A stretch of 64,000 nt of DNA. Source: Alitta virens (lineage: Eukaryota > Annelida > Polychaeta > Phyllodocida > Nereididae). A program made the translations under genes and the position numbers. Numbering within the stretch: the stretch's first letter is position 1; each line of letters opens with the position of its first letter. Where the stretch lies: assembly GCA_932294295.1 (NCBI GenBank), contig OW028578.1, positions 34,432,685 to 34,496,684 of the forward strand. Direction: 5' to 3'. Shown here in pieces: positions 36,646 to 49,734 of this stretch. The notes under the pieces were generated by a model. The model was not told the origin of the DNA and ran no database searches. It saw nothing but the letters and a program-made list of their open reading frames with translations.

Positions 36646-38600
36646 GTATTGTGCCTCGCTAGTACACAAACATTAGTTATAAAAACAAACTGCAGATATC
36701 CTTCAATCATCATATAGTCATTGGTCATAATGCATTATTAGTGCAAACCACTTTACATATCGGAGACTTATGATGACTAACTAGTTTGATAAACTGAGGC
36801 TGCTGTTTTGATTAAAACAAGGCATGACAATATAGATAAATATGTCAAACAAAAATGTTAATATTGTGCTTATAAAATTAGAATGCTCAACAAAATTATT
36901 TTCAGCAATCTTATATTGACAAACAACATACAATCTCACATTATTATTCCCAAAAGGTTGCCATACCAACCTGTACAAGCAGATCCATACAAACCTTTGT
37001 AGAGAAATTTGTGTGAGCTTACTTTCACTGATATTGTTGACAATATCGATTTTACAGTCCCCGAATACTTAACTAACAAATTTCATAATCACTCTGATAA
37101 CAAAATCCTTTTCAAAAGTGTCAACTAAAGAAACTAAACAGACATTAAAATGTTTAACAGTTGCTCTGTTAGGTAAAATATAACTTGGGCAGTCTGTTTT
37201 ATTAGCATGTTGAAAAGTGTATGCAAGCAAAATAACAAATAAAGATTCTATATCCAGAAGCCTGTTATAAATATATTTAGAAAGATACTTTTATTCCAAC
37301 CGTAACACATTTTTCAATAAATGTAATAATATAATTCAAAATAAATTCTATAAGGTGTTGGAGACAGACACTTAGGCATACAGCTGCTAGCATGTCTACC
37401 ACCAGAGGATTCCATTTCAAAGGTACATACAATGTAATATATGTATGTGGGGATTTGACATAAGATAATCGATCCAAATGAAACAACATATAAAGTGGTC
37501 AGAGGGAAATCACAGTATTTCAAAAACATTTTCTTTTTCTATAAGTTGACAGTAGGGGGTTTGTGAGACACTGTGAGTATAATTACATGAACTAAAAAGA
37601 TATGCACAACTTTCCAACGATTGTTTCTGAGACATATATAACAGCACTCTTGTGTGATATTTGACGGAAGTAAAATATTACATTTATTTTTTATATTTGT
37701 TGAGAATATTAAAATGAAATGTTTATATAAACATAAAACGTGAACATAACAATTCTGCTACTTTGGGATATGTGCACAGACAGTATTCTGATTTTCCTAT
37801 TCATCAAAACCATACTTTATACTTCATCAGAGATTTTGAAAGCTTTCAAAACATAGCACAGACAACACCATCACATTCTTTATTGTCAGCTTCCAGTTCA
37901 TTTTTATAATTGTCAACTCCGTGATTTTTTATAGAACAATTGAGCTGAGTGTCTGCAGCCACTCCCAAAACAATGAAAAAATTTAATGAAATATCTGGAG
38001 AATTGGCAACTTATAAATATAATGGCTCAGCACTTGGTCAAAGGAAAGAAAGGCATTTTATTATAGATGCACGTGATTTAAAATATTACAATATAATCAT
38101 GCTAAATTCACTATAAATGCACATAATGGCATTATGGGTTCATGTTTTTATCAAAATATGAATCTTCAAAAATACAGTAATTATGTTATTACAATAGTCA
38201 ATACTTTTACCAACAATATATATTTTAAGAAACTTAACTGCAGGTACATAATCCAGGAAAGTTATCCAAATATAATCTGCTTTTATCTGTTTACCTACCC
38301 CTTTTTTCAACCTGCTCTCTCTTTCTATTCTCTCCTCTCTCTCTATACCCTCGCTACTCTTCCTCATATCATAGTCTATGTACTTTTAAGCCATCTGTTT
38401 TCATATTTCTGAAAATTTCCAATCTATGCTCACCTTCTCCTTTTTAACCTCACTTAGTTCATTTGATATAATACCTTGTCACCTGATAACCTTTGTATAA
38501 GGAATCTGCTAATCTAAGCATCATATGCTAAATTTACCTTATGTGTGACATTATACAATATTGAGTTTACGCAACATCACAAATCACACCGTACACGACC
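36446..38600. repeat. Segmental duplication, block P (first copy)
   Basis: Matches 50290-53300 (interrupted there by a LINE end at 51097-51977) and 62690-64000, which runs off the window. Content is AT-rich with no supported gene; small frames here recur in the copies only because the DNA is duplicated. Confidence 0.88.
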
Positions 38601-38649
38601 ATCTTGAACTGGTAGGATGCATCGCTGAGCAGATTGGCCATGACCTTTG

Positions 38650-39738
38650 TTAGAGAAAATTTCGGACAGCAAAAGTCGAAGTCTTCCTGGAACGTAAGCC
38701 CCACCGCCTCACGGAGCGAATTACCTCAGTGAGTTCCTTGCAAAATCTTTTTCCGGTGAGACAGTACAGGTAGAAATGGACAGCAGGGTTTATGTACAGA
38801 AGGGAGAAGCAAATTGTCTTAATTAAGAAAAATCTAGGCTCATCCATTCCGTTAGAATCTTCACCAGTATTGTATATGAAGATAAACATTGCAAAAGGAG
38901 CCGTTAAAATGAGCCATGATATTGAAACGCCTAAAAGCATGACAGTAATTCGGTATTGACCGATTCATATGCCATGATTCCGACTCTCCCCTTCACGAGT
39001 AAACTGTCTATGAGCTTGAAACATCTTGCATATGATGCGCAAGTTAAAAGCTAAGACTAGAAAGAAGGGAACAATGGCGTACAAGGACAATTTGAGCCAT
39101 GGATATACATCACAGATGAAAAAGGTTCTTGCAACAGGTGAGCACGTCACCCATCTGTCACTGTAATTTTTTAAACTTAACGTCCAAAAAATGTGGAAAT
39201 TGTAGAGCGTTATGAACACAAATGCGAGTAATGAGGCAGTTTTAGTGTGACGCAGGTTGCCATATAAGGATTTGTTAAAAGGGAATGTCACTGTTAGGAA
39301 GCGGTTTAATGTTACAACGACGATAAAAAATGCGGATAAGTGCAGGCTTTGAAGGAACATGAACATGAAGGATTTGCATGTCGCATTCGATAGATGAAGT
39401 AGCTCAAATCCAGTGAGGACTAGTAGCCAAGTTTTAAATGCACTAAGGTACAAAACAAGAGTGTCGGCACATGCTAACATCGCGAGATAAAAGTACACAG
39501 GTGTTCGTCTCACTCTCCTGCGAATTAGAATGAGAAACGTTAACACATTCCCAATAGTTCCAGCAATGAAAATGACAGGCCAAAGATATTGAACTATCCG
39601 TATACTGATAGTGTAATAGAAGAAGTGTCTTTTGTTGGTTTCTGGATCATAACTATCATCGTCATAGTAATAATAATCCGTATTATTTGTGTCATTAATG
39701 TCCTTGAATGATACATATTCCACTTTGCACACTGACAT
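38650..39738 (-). pseudogene. Rhodopsin-class GPCR, full length but with one in-frame TGA (copy A)
   Basis: A single-exon frame of 362 codons is open except for TGA at 38967-38965 (codon 258, just before TM6). Features: N-terminal sequons (NDT 15-17, NNT 18-20) and an acidic tyrosine run DYYYYDDD (21-28); TM1 with GTIGN (60-64); TM2 with LACAD (88-92); TM3 Cys121; LNR (144-146) in place of DRY; TM4 about 168-186; second-loop Cys199 or Cys209; TM5 about 213-237; TM6 with SWLILTAP in place of CWxP; TM7 NPAVHFYLY, a variant of NPxxY; basic C-tail. The layout fits a class A peptide-type receptor at the cell surface; the ligand cannot be inferred. Copy B has CGA (Arg) at the stop position, so TGA probably arose by CpG transition. 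A functional allele with CGA may exist. Confidence 0.85.
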
Positions 39739-40189
39739 TGTATATTGTTATAGATTGCCAAACTACACTGTCTTAAAATAATCCACTTCTAATTGGAGAT
39801 AAAAGCTGTGTTATTGACAAATTTTATTATTTAGTTCCATCATGATTGCAATCAATGTAACAATTGGAAAGAAAAGCAATACATTAAGATTTTATTTAGT
39901 TTTATATTCACACACACTGTTATAGATTGTCATATCAACCATTTTAAAAGTTTTGTCACTAATCATATTGTATCCTGATTTTAGTCCGCTTTTGTCATCT
40001 TGTAGTTTTCTCTTGTTAATATTCTTTTACATTTAAATTTTTTTTATTGTCAGTGCCATTTCATTTGTTATTTTATTCATGTTATCTTTGTGTCGTGTTA
40101 CAAATCCCTTGTGGATTTATGGTTGTTTGTTTATCAACTCCAACATAAAATCAAAAATGTATTGTACACACACAGTTTAAAGAAGTCTT

Positions 40190-40720
40190 CTCTCTGCCTA
40201 TTTTCAATCTTCATCAGTTTTCACTCAATGCTGGGAGCAGGTGATGAATAAACCAGAGCCATCATACAACAAATCCTGATGTAACTGAGAGCATCCTTCT
40301 CCAATGGTTGATTCACTACTTCAAATGATTAAACGCTTCCGTCACGAATGATACATCCGATTTGCAAATGAGTTCTCCAAGGCAATTCTTTCCAATGTAT
40401 AGCAGCTTAATATGAATCAGGTAGAATTTGTCCGTTGTGTGTGTCTTGTATAACGGAATCACTACGATAGCATCATCAGAATGTGTAGTAATGCCAAAAC
40501 ATTTAATTTGAAATGGGGTTAATGTGGTGATAGCATCATCAGAATGTCTAGTAATGCTGAAACACTTCATTCTGGAATGGGGTTAATATAGAGATAGTCA
40601 TCAAAATCAGTGATGCCAAAACATTTCATTCCAAAATTGGGTTAATATGAGATAGCATCATTTGCATGCTGGTCTAAGATGTTACATATAGCCTGTGCAG
40701 AAAGGTATGGCTAATGAAGT
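40190..40720. repeat. Segmental duplication, block Q, with an internal tandem repeat
   Basis: Matches 54590-55110. Within it (about 40455-40670 and 54870-55035) a unit of roughly 65 bp (GGGGTTAATATGAGATAGCA, TCATCAGAATGTCTAGTAAT, GCCAAAACATTTCATTC) is repeated three to four times. No gene was seen. Confidence 0.8.
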
Positions 40721-40760
40721 GACACTGTATTAGAATAGTGATATATGATATCTGAAATAG

Positions 40761-40870
40761 TACACCGTTACGAGGGATATAACATTCCAATGTGGACAGT
40801 TATATCCCGAGGCGAACCCGAGGGATTTAACTGCCCACATTGGAATGTTATATCCTGAGTATAAGGTGTA
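40761..40870. repeat. Foldback palindrome
   Basis: Arms of about 50 bp share GGATATAACATTCCAATGTG and its reverse complement, meeting at a very short centre (CCCGAGGCGAACCCGAGGG). It is similar in design to the element at 14266-14380. Confidence 0.85.
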
Positions 40871-41337
40871 TAACTGACTTATACCCAATAAGCATTCAAT
40901 AGTGGCTTTTTCATAATTTATAATGCCTATTTTAGCTGTAATTGTGGGACTATTTTCGTGGATGATTTGATTTTGCGAAGATTGTGATATGGTTGAAACT
41001 ATGCAACAACAACAGCAAACAAGAAACAACAAATGCTAACGCAAACAATCCTAAAGAGGATTTACTCTTTGTTGTGCTTTTAAAACTAATACCATTCGAG
41101 ACCCTCCTCAGCCAATCAGAAGGCAGTATTCGCTGGTGATAAAATCAGTTATCAGTTCAAGCGGGCTGATAATATTTTCCGCTTCAGTGATCACCAGAGA
41201 GTGATAACTATGTCAAAAACTGAAGGATTTGTGACAAATAAGGCAAACAATAAACAATCTTATTAGTAACAGCTATGTAATTGAAAACAAACGGCAACAT
41301 TTTACACTATTAAAACTGCTTTATTATTACACATAAG

Positions 41338-41830
41338 AACACCTCAATATAAGACCACCTCACAATTAAGCCCACCTCACTATTTAGACCTCGATATCAG
41401 GACATTTCACAATTAAGACTACCTCAATATAAGATCATCTCACAATATAGACCACTTCACTACTATACAAACACCTCAATATAAGACCAACTCACAATTA
41501 AGACCACCTTACTATTACGACTACTTCATTATTAAAACCACATCACTATCAAGAATACCTTAATACAAGACCAGCTCACAATCAAGACCAACTCACTATT
41601 TAGACCACTCTACTAGTGAGACACTTCAATATTAAAACCACTTCAGTATCAAAATATAAGAACACCACAATATAAGACAATGTCACAATAAAGACAACTA
41701 ATCATAAAACCAGCTCATGATTAAGCTCACCTCACGATTAAGACCATTTTTAAAACCACTTCATTGTGAAGACCACCTGTTAAAACCACATCACTATTAA
41801 GACTGCCTCATGAAGATCACCTCACTATTA
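41338..41830. repeat. Degenerate satellite of AAGACCACCTCACTATT units
   Basis: About 25 imperfect units of 17-22 bp. The same phrase occurs in the TA-flanked MITE at 31144-31327, which may be the source of the satellite. Confidence 0.8.
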
Positions 41831-42240
41831 AAAGCAGGAGGCTGATTCAGGCATATCACACCTCATCATTTAGTCACTTAATTTGGAAAAAACTTGACCA
41901 TTGTATTTAAATTACTATTAATTCTGTCATTAAGACAACTCAAATTGGCATCAAATGGGCAGGTTTTACATCTGTTCAAATTTTCATAACAGCAGGAATT
42001 TGATAATTATAGTTAGATTTTATTTCTATGATTTTGAAAAAGAAATTGATCTACATACCTGACTATTCAATAACATTGTGAAAAATAAGATCCATGTGCA
42101 GTGGAGTATTATTGCTTCTGATATACTCATTGCAAACAATACCTATTATGTTTAAAATGAACCACCTGATGACTAACAACAATCAATTCTAAGATGGATT
42201 TCTGTTTAAATTTGTTTTAAATTGTTTACTCTCATAGTAT

Positions 42241-42327
42241 TAGTGAGTTACTGCCCTTGGGAGGCTGATTCGCGCTCTCGTGTGATAAATCCTGAATCAG
42301 CCTCCCGCGGGGCAATAACTATCACTA
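42241..42327. repeat. Foldback palindrome
   Basis: Arms TAGTGAGTTACTGCCC...GGGAGGCTGATTC and their imperfect reverse complement (GAATCAGCCTCCC...GGGGCAATAACTATCACTA) around a loop of about 20 bp. Confidence 0.8.
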
Positions 42328-42489
42328 AGCAGACCTGAAGGGATTAATTCTGCATTCACATTGTTTGTGTTTGTGTGTTTTTGCTAATCCCTATGTTAGC
42401 AGGTGTTCATGAATGATATTACTGCCAAACTGGCCAGTTATATCCCGGCAAAGAACAATAGAGAAGAGACTACTTTGGGAATAAAAGCG

Positions 42490-44530
42490 TTTAGGTCAGG
42501 ATTGATGGATTCTAAGTAATAAGTATTAAATCCTACTGTATGTGTTTGTTAGTTTGACATAGACTCAGTGTTGACTCAGTATCTTAGTAATTAGCTTTGC
42601 GAGTCTACTGTAATGGAGAAGTGGTCACTGACACTGAAGCAGATAAGCATTGTTAGATGATGTCATATATATTGTGATGTCATTAATGTAACAATTAAGT
42701 AGTGATGTCCTCCTAATAGCTTTTCATGCGCTGCTATTTTCGAATTCCCCCCCCCCCCCCCATTACAGTAGACTCAGTTACTTTTTCTCCCCTTTTTTAA
42801 GTGAAAAAACATATCACCACGTGAAGATTATATCAGACACCATAATCCTAGAATTCAATTTGTCATTGTCCTTCAGTAATCCCAGTCCTAACACTGCAGA
42901 ACAATGTTGGTATAATTCGATGTAGAATGTGATCTGTGGATAGTTACTGGATGAAATGTTCACTAATATGTCCAGTAATCTAGTGAAAAAATCAGATTGG
43001 AAGGCTCTAATTCATCCTTTTCCTCCAACTGTGGCCTTTTGCAACAAATGTCATGAAATATGTGGTTAATCCAGTCTTTGATATGAATGTTTGTGTTTTC
43101 TTGCAGTTATTTTTCATACATGCTTCTGTAATGGAAATGTCCATGATTTCTACAGTACATAGCTTGTGTTTGACATGAATCCAGTTTGACTGTCAGGATA
43201 TATATTCACAATAGACAACTAATATAACAGTAATTTTTTGGACAGGAAAAAATACATTGAAATAGTCAAAAGATAAACAATCTGTAATGAGACAAATTAA
43301 TTAATATAATCCTCTGATAATTAATGATAAAAACATTGATTTGAGTGGAGCATAGAATCAAGCTGCAGACATTTGATTGGTGAGTTCTGTGAATGCAAGT
43401 TGTAAATAAAGTAATTTCCTATGTTGTGGAATACCACAGGGCATTGTGGTTTTTCCTGTGCTGAAAATCTGATTGGGAACAGCCTTTCAAATCCATAGCT
43501 ACAATGCAAGGCCTAAATTGCAATATTCAAAGTAATACCAGATGGCAATTTAGAAGTTTTTCAACAAAATAACTTACTAATATGTGTCTGCACAGTAAAT
43601 ATATATATAGATAGATAGATAAATAGATAAATAGACAGGTTAGATAGATAGATAGAGAGATAGATTGAGTTTTCGGCATAGCAAAATCGAACCAAAAATT
43701 AAAGAGAAGCGGAGATTTTTTTTTGTGAAAACAGTGTCCCTTTCAATATACAGCAAGGGTCCAGTTTTGGATTTAAAGGGGCACGGGGGTCTAAATCAAT
43801 CCCAAGGTGAAAAAGTGACCCGGAAAAGTACAGGTAGATCACTCAGTGAAATTGATAAACAGTGGGTGAAATTCAGTCAATCGCACATGGACAAACAGAC
43901 AGTGATATAGTATTACTCACAAAAAAATTTCAGTTTAACTGTTGCTATATCCAGAGCTACCATGATCTAACTTCAGCAAGTTGAATTAAATATCCTCATA
44001 TCATATAAGCAGCTGGGTGGCCTAACAGTGAAGGCAACTGCCAATTCCGTATTGGCCAGCTCTGCTGAAGGTCCAGGCTTTCATCCCAGGCCCGGGCACT
44101 CTTCATGAGTTACATCCCAGCTGAATGCTGATCAAATGAGATATTAAATTGGTGGTGCCTTGTACTAAATGTGTATGATGATACAAGTAAAAGACCCTAC
44201 AACTGGGGTAAATGTGTAGTATAGTGTAGATTCCAAGTCTTATCATTTCATCATTAAGTCTCCCTCTGGCAGCCGTGATATAAGCTGGCAAAGCTTTCAA
44301 ACATCTTTTCTTAATTACCTCCAGCACTTATCACCCTATTAACTCGCCTTCTACTAAGTCCTAAAACATAAGAAATGTTTCTCAAAGAACTACAATATGG
44401 AAAATATAGTATAATGCCTGACTATTTTTGAGAAAAAAGAGGTAAAAAATATGAAAATACAAACCACCAGAACAAAGCTGCAAAAAAATATTGCTGACAT
44501 TTACAGCATTAATAATAGATGAGGAAACAT
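42490..44530. repeat. Segmental duplication, blocks R-S-T (first copy)
   Basis: Matches 55130-57540. Contains a C run at 42745-42760, a short GATA tract (43605-43665) and SINE S1 (44010-44300), all at equivalent positions in the sister except the shorter tracts there. No gene was supported. Confidence 0.85.
44010..44300 (+). repeat. tRNA-derived SINE (family S1)
   Basis: Head GGTGGCCTAACAGTGAAGGC; body CCCGGGCACTCTTCATGAGT, TACATCCCAGCTG, TAAAAGACCCTACAACTGGG. The B box is mutated. The orthologous insertion in the sister duplicate is at 56697-56990, so it predates the duplication. Confidence 0.75.
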
Positions 44531-44689
44531 CGGAAACAAAGTTGAAGTTTATGATGAGAATTTACTGCATCACTATACTTCCTTTAGGGCTAAATTAAGT
44601 AAGAAAGTAATTTACATGTTTTATGATAACAGACTGATACGAAAAATTGCATTTGAAAAAGGAAAGGTGACCAAGCTTTGAGATCCAGA

Positions 44690-45130
44690 AGTATTGAGAT
44701 ATATGTATTGAAAATGGAACAATGGCAAGGTTTTTACTGTAATATTATTATCTGGTACGTAACCAACTATCGGAGGCAGACGTAATGATGAGATGGCATA
44801 CAGTGATTAGGACATTGATTTTTGAGTTGGAGTTCCTATCCCAAATTAGAAAAATGTTTGAGCCATTAGATTGGTGCATTTTACTCTGTGTCCTTACTGG
44901 GGCAAGTAAAAGATGCCACTTGTGGGGAAATGTGCAAAGTGTGTAACATGTGAATGGTGTAACATGGTGTGTACTCTGTGTTATCTAATCATTACAGCAC
45001 AGTGGTAATTTGTTTGGGATACAGACATTTGCATATATAGCTCTCATGTGCTTGTGTATTCGGTTATAGATGCATATTACTTACTAGAAAAACCAGAAAA
45101 AACTCTTTTTTTTTGGCTGGACGACAATGA
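44690..45130. repeat. Duplicated fragment of ODAD1 intron 11 lacking exon 12
   Basis: Matches ODAD1 intron-11 sequence at 31540-31625 and 31960-32260 (shared: TTATCTGGTACGTAACCAAC, CTATCGGAGGCAGACG, AAATTGGTGCATTTTACTCT with small changes). It then jumps, at GGCTGGA, to the sequence that follows ODAD1 at 33270. The 1 kb with the last exon is absent. Confidence 0.8.
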
Positions 45131-45174
45131 AGCATTCTGGTTGGCTCACAGTAGCTGGGTGGAGAATAGAGTGT

Positions 45175-45315
45175 GTGTGTGTTTAGGGCTTTACGTCCTG
45201 TATTTCTGCACCTGATGGACTAATTAGGACAGGCAAGGACCATGGCAATGAGATGAGTGATGAAACAGCCATCCAACTTAGGTTCGACCGGGAATTGAAC
45301 CCGGGACCCAGCGGA
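45175..45315 (-). repeat. tRNA-derived SINE (second family), reverse orientation
   Basis: The minus strand carries a near-consensus B box (GGGTTCAATTCCCGG) near 45290-45305, followed by GTCGAACC and GATGGCTGTTTCATCACTCA. It matches the SINE at the left end of the window. Confidence 0.7.
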
Positions 45316-48300
45316 AGGAAGCCCAAGTGTAGAATAGAACTTCAAAACAGAGGAAATGTCATTAATGAAAAGAAAATTCCAATTTGCCTTAATTTATCAG
45401 AAACAGTTGTAGCTCTTCCTTGCTTTCAAGTCATTATTTACTTAATTGTCGAATTAATGTAAAAAAGCAAGCCATGTAATTTTGCATCAACGGTAGCATG
45501 TTGTAAAATAAAAATTCAAATTTGCCTGAGCATTACAGTCATTTTGCCTGTTTCTTCAGCAGCTTTCTTCTTGCCAGTTTTCTTTGCATTCAAACTGTAT
45601 AACTGTTTTGATCAGGAGGTGCCCTGAGAGGTACAAAGGCTGAACAGAGTTTAAACTCCATCCAACCAAGCTGAGCATCCAGATATTGTCCTTTATTCAA
45701 AATGACCCTGTTCCTTTTATGGCCTGTACCTGGTTCTTGGTGCTTACTGCCTCCAGCCACTACTTACTTTTCATAACTCTAGAGCCCACTGACAAAGTCT
45801 TCATTTTATGACAGAAAGGTGTAATCCAAGGCCCCAGACTTTCCCTCGGACTGTTATAGCCAAATGCAACATTTAAGGTGTAGCCAATGTCATCAAATTA
45901 TTTTGAATTCCTGGTCACCTAGGTGTAGAAGCTCTTTAAAATTGCAAAAAATGTATAGCTAGCTCCCTTTCTAGACTTCATCTTCAGGACACATTGCGAA
46001 GTAACAAGGAACATTGTGATGGAACAAGACACATTGTGACATAACAAGACACATCGGGATGCAACACAACACATTGTGATGTAACAAGACAATGTTGAAC
46101 TGGTTTCAATTCAGTGCATCAGTAAAACAACTTCAAGTTGAGAAGTGGCAAACAATAAGGGAAACATTTCATAAATAATTTGTCTTACTTTGGTTTGAGG
46201 ACAAATTGAACTCATCAATCAAGTTGAGAATGCCATGGCCTAAGTTCATAAATGTTTCATTGATTTTTATTGTACTAGAAATTCAGTGTTGACGCCTTGG
46301 GATATTAACTACATGTCATAACTAATGGACATTTAAAACAGATTTTCTTGGAAAGACCATGGCCAGCTTTACATGACCTTTCAAAAAGCGTGTTATACAT
46401 TTCCAGGGATACATTTGGTTTTATTTTTTTATCAAAGCTAATTTTGACTGCTTATGATACTAACAGCTGTAAAGACGTAAATAAATGACGCATATATAGA
46501 AATCTCAACGACATACATAATCATGGTGTAGGGTTTTAATAGCCCCCAACATTTAATGAACAGTGTCATGACATATTGTGTGCAAATAAAATGTTCTTAA
46601 TTGTCACATCATTTTAAGACTTCTACACAAACAATGTACTTCAAATTGCATGATCATTTATACCTTTTTTTTGGCTTAGTTTTTCCATGGGCTCCATGAT
46701 TTTCTATGTTGTGCATCTTACATTTTGTGGGAAAGTAATTTGCTCTATTCTACATGGCCAAATGTGCCACATGCGTTTTCCATGTGAAGTATAAACGCAT
46801 GGAAAATGCATGGTTTATGTCCAAATATAATCAGGTATTATGCCAACACATGAAAAACTCCCATGGCACATTTGGCCATGTTTTCGAACAAAAAAAAGGC
46901 TATCTATTTCAAAATGCACTTTGATTAATTGTAATTCGGTGTCTCTTTAGTCCCCTTCCTGAAATTCTTTTGTCAGAAAGGGCACATGCTATAAACTGCT
47001 GTATTACTCAACAGACAATGTAAAGCAATTCAAGAGAAAGGAGCCATTAGCAACAGGCGAAATGCATTAAAATATTTTGTAAAATGTATTGTAAAAGCTT
47101 TAGAATTAAGACTAAGTACTCTTGGGTTAAATTTTGTATGTCTCATGGAATCAGAGTAACCCCCCCCCCCTCCTCCCCCTAGCTGCTACTTCCCTGGTGG
47201 ACAATTTGCTCAAAAGACATTGCACTTAATCCCATTTAATCACAAGTTATGAGGTATAACTCCATATGACGTTATATGAATTCAAGCTCAACTAAACAGT
47301 CTCTTAGCCAATAAAGAATCCTGTATTCACACGACGTCCTCTGGAGTGTAGTAACCAAGTCCATGAGTTCAGCTGTATGTGACTTTTGTACTATGCAATG
47401 GAATACATTGTCGAATACATTGTCCCACAATGCATTGTGATGCCAGTATACCAATTGAAAAGTCACAGTCAGTGTGGCAAAGCAAAGCAAGGAAAAGTTG
47501 TAATGGTTCATCCGTGTCTTGCAATGCAAATTACGCTAGCTGTGGGTGTGTTGTGTTGAACTAAAAATACGAAGTCGAAAAGTCAATTCAAGTCCTTTGA
47601 GATCCTGGCTATAAATAACTCCCGTCACATGCTTGTTTTTGCAAGGCTGAAACTTTACCTCATGCCACAAGGTTCATGCTTGAGCCAACACCCAGTGAAA
47701 CTATGCTGGATTGGTTTGTGCCTTCTTAAGCTATAACAGAAGAAACCAGTGGTTGGCCTATATTGGGACTAGTAAAATGTCCCAGCCATGGGGTATATGT
47801 GTAACATGGTGTAGACTCCAAGCAGCCTCGTCATCGCATCATTACGTCTGCAGCAACGAAACCATACAATCCAATCGCTTTGTTTGGCCAGCTGTATGCT
47901 AAAATTTCAAACTTACTTGACAAAGTCCACATTTACTGTACAGACATCTAAACTGAAAAATAGCAGGCCCATGATAAAGATGGTACTCACAGATTTTCTT
48001 GCTTTGGTTTTATGTAAATATTTCCTTTACCTGTCATATATAATTTCCTTTAAACCAGCAAATTCGATTTTGAAATAAAGGAATCAGATATCTTCTTTTC
48101 CCTTCTTGTTACGTATTGTTGCTAATTGGATGATGCACCTGAGCGTACGGTGTCATTTTTTGACAAAATAAAAATTTTATGCAACATGCTACACAGACTC
48201 CATAGAATTTATAGAATATAACTTGACAATGTCATCTTTCCAACAATGCGAAATAGAAGGCACCAGTCAAATTGAATTATGTGGTAACTATGGCAATTGA

Positions 48301-48335
48301 ACAGTGAACACCCCCAGATTATATCTGAATCAATT
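45315..48335. repeat. Segmental duplication, copy A of blocks U (part), V and W
   Basis: Matches 34860-36360 and 59275-61600. Relative to the others it is more diverged, begins part-way through block U, and carries its own MITE at 46752-46881. No gene was supported. Confidence 0.82.
46752..46881. mobile_element. Inverted-repeat MITE (ACATGGCCAAATGTG ends)
   Basis: Left ACATGGCCAAATGTGCCA (46752-46769) and right TGGCACATTTGGCCATGT (46864-46881) are perfect 18-bp inverted repeats, extended imperfectly inward. It is absent at the equivalent place in the sister duplicate (about 60460). Confidence 0.85.
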
Positions 48336-49660
48336 GTCCAAGGCTTTCAACACCCTCCAACACCAAATTATTGGCCCCCTCCTGTTCTTAATCTATGTAA
48401 ATGACCTTCCTAACATTTCTAAACTTGCTTAATTCATAATATTCGCAGATGACACTAACATAATATATTCTGGTTCATATTCAAAATTTAGTGAGAAAAG
48501 CTAATGATGACATAAAAAATGTTAATAAATGGTTTTCGTGCAATAAATTATCCCTAAATGTCATAAAAACCAAATATGTTATATTTGCAAATAAAAGTAA
48601 ACGGTAAATTCCCTAGAAAATTTTGAAATTCTTGTAAATAATATAAAGATTGAAAACGCTAAAGAGATTAAATTTCTTGGAGTCACTCTACAAGATGACT
48701 TTACCTGGACTTCACACATTCATGATAAATGCAAGAAAGTTTCCCAGATACTTGCAGTCCTAACAAAATTAAAACATAATTTACCTAAACACACACTAAA
48801 AACTATCTATAATGCGCTAATTAAACCTCATTTAACATATGCTATCACTGCCTGGGCTAACTTATCAAATAGTGCACTAAAGAGATTAATCTTACTCCAA
48901 AAAAGAGCAATTAGAACCAATAACAAGGAAAAATATACTAGCCACACTGAACCTCTGTTCAAAACTTCAAAAATCCTCAAAATAAATGATTGCTATTAGA
49001 TAAAATGTTGTAAACTGTATCATAAAAAACTGAAGGGCACACTACCAAATCACCATAGATCACAGCTATTAACAAAAGCTGAATATTTACAGAACAACAT
49101 ATATACATGCCATTTACATGATATACATATTTTCCCCATAAAAACTGAATTAGATAAAAGGCTACTGAATTATAGTGTTGGTACAATTTGGAATAACTTG
49201 CCAGAAAGCCTCAAGTCATAAAGTAATATATCACAGTTTTCCTTTTCCAAACAGCTAAAGAAATTCTACGTTTCTCAGTATCAGGATAATTGTAATTTAG
49301 AAAACTGGTACACATGCAATTCATCCAATTTTATCTATTTGTCAAACCTTCTTCCTTCATAAATTTGGAATTAATCTCCTATTGACATTTGTAATTGACA
49401 TATAACGCAACTGCTGATTTTTAAAATTTGTATGTAAAATTTAACTTATGACATGACATGTATTCATATTACGCCTCTTCTTTATTCATTCTCATCATCA
49501 TACTTTCCCAGGGCCATACAACCTTCAAGCATTGCTTTTATGTATGGACCCAGGCAACTTACATAATATAATTATATTGATTTAGTATATTGCAACCTTG
49601 TATTGCAAATATGACTGTAATTGCCGAAAAATTTTAATTTAATAAATTCAAATTCAAAAT
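48336..49660 (+). mobile_element. 5'-truncated LINE with reverse-transcriptase remnant, copy A only
   Basis: Translated fragments show GPLLFLIYVNDLP and FADDTNIIYS (the FADD form of the catalytic YADD box). Then come LSLNVIKTKYVIF, KFLGVTLQDDFTWTSHI, NALIKPHLTYAITAW and LLQKRAIR, the usual order of thumb-region motifs of CR1/L2/Jockey-like non-LTR elements. Stops and frame changes make it dead. The 3' end is TAATAAATTCAAATTCAAA. The sister duplicate at about 61600 reads straight through (AATCAATTAAACC), giving the empty site; a short AATT duplication is possible. Confidence 0.85.
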
Positions 49661-49734
49661 TTAACCTGGATTTTTGCCACAGTACTGTACTATAATCGAT
49701 ATTGTTATTCACTCTCATTATTGACATCAGCTAA

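Larger units (their letters stand above)
40735..42490. mobile_element. Palindrome-and-satellite block present only in copy A
   Basis: Copy B passes directly from block Q to block R at about 55118, while copy A carries about 1.75 kb here. It contains two foldback palindromes (40761-40870, 42241-42327) and a degenerate satellite (41338-41830). No reading frame was recognised. Confidence 0.65.

Noticed and set aside
38134..38412. Frames of 75-92 codons in block P on both strands
   Set aside because: Low-complexity AT-rich translation; the duplicate copies carry indels that do not keep the frame.
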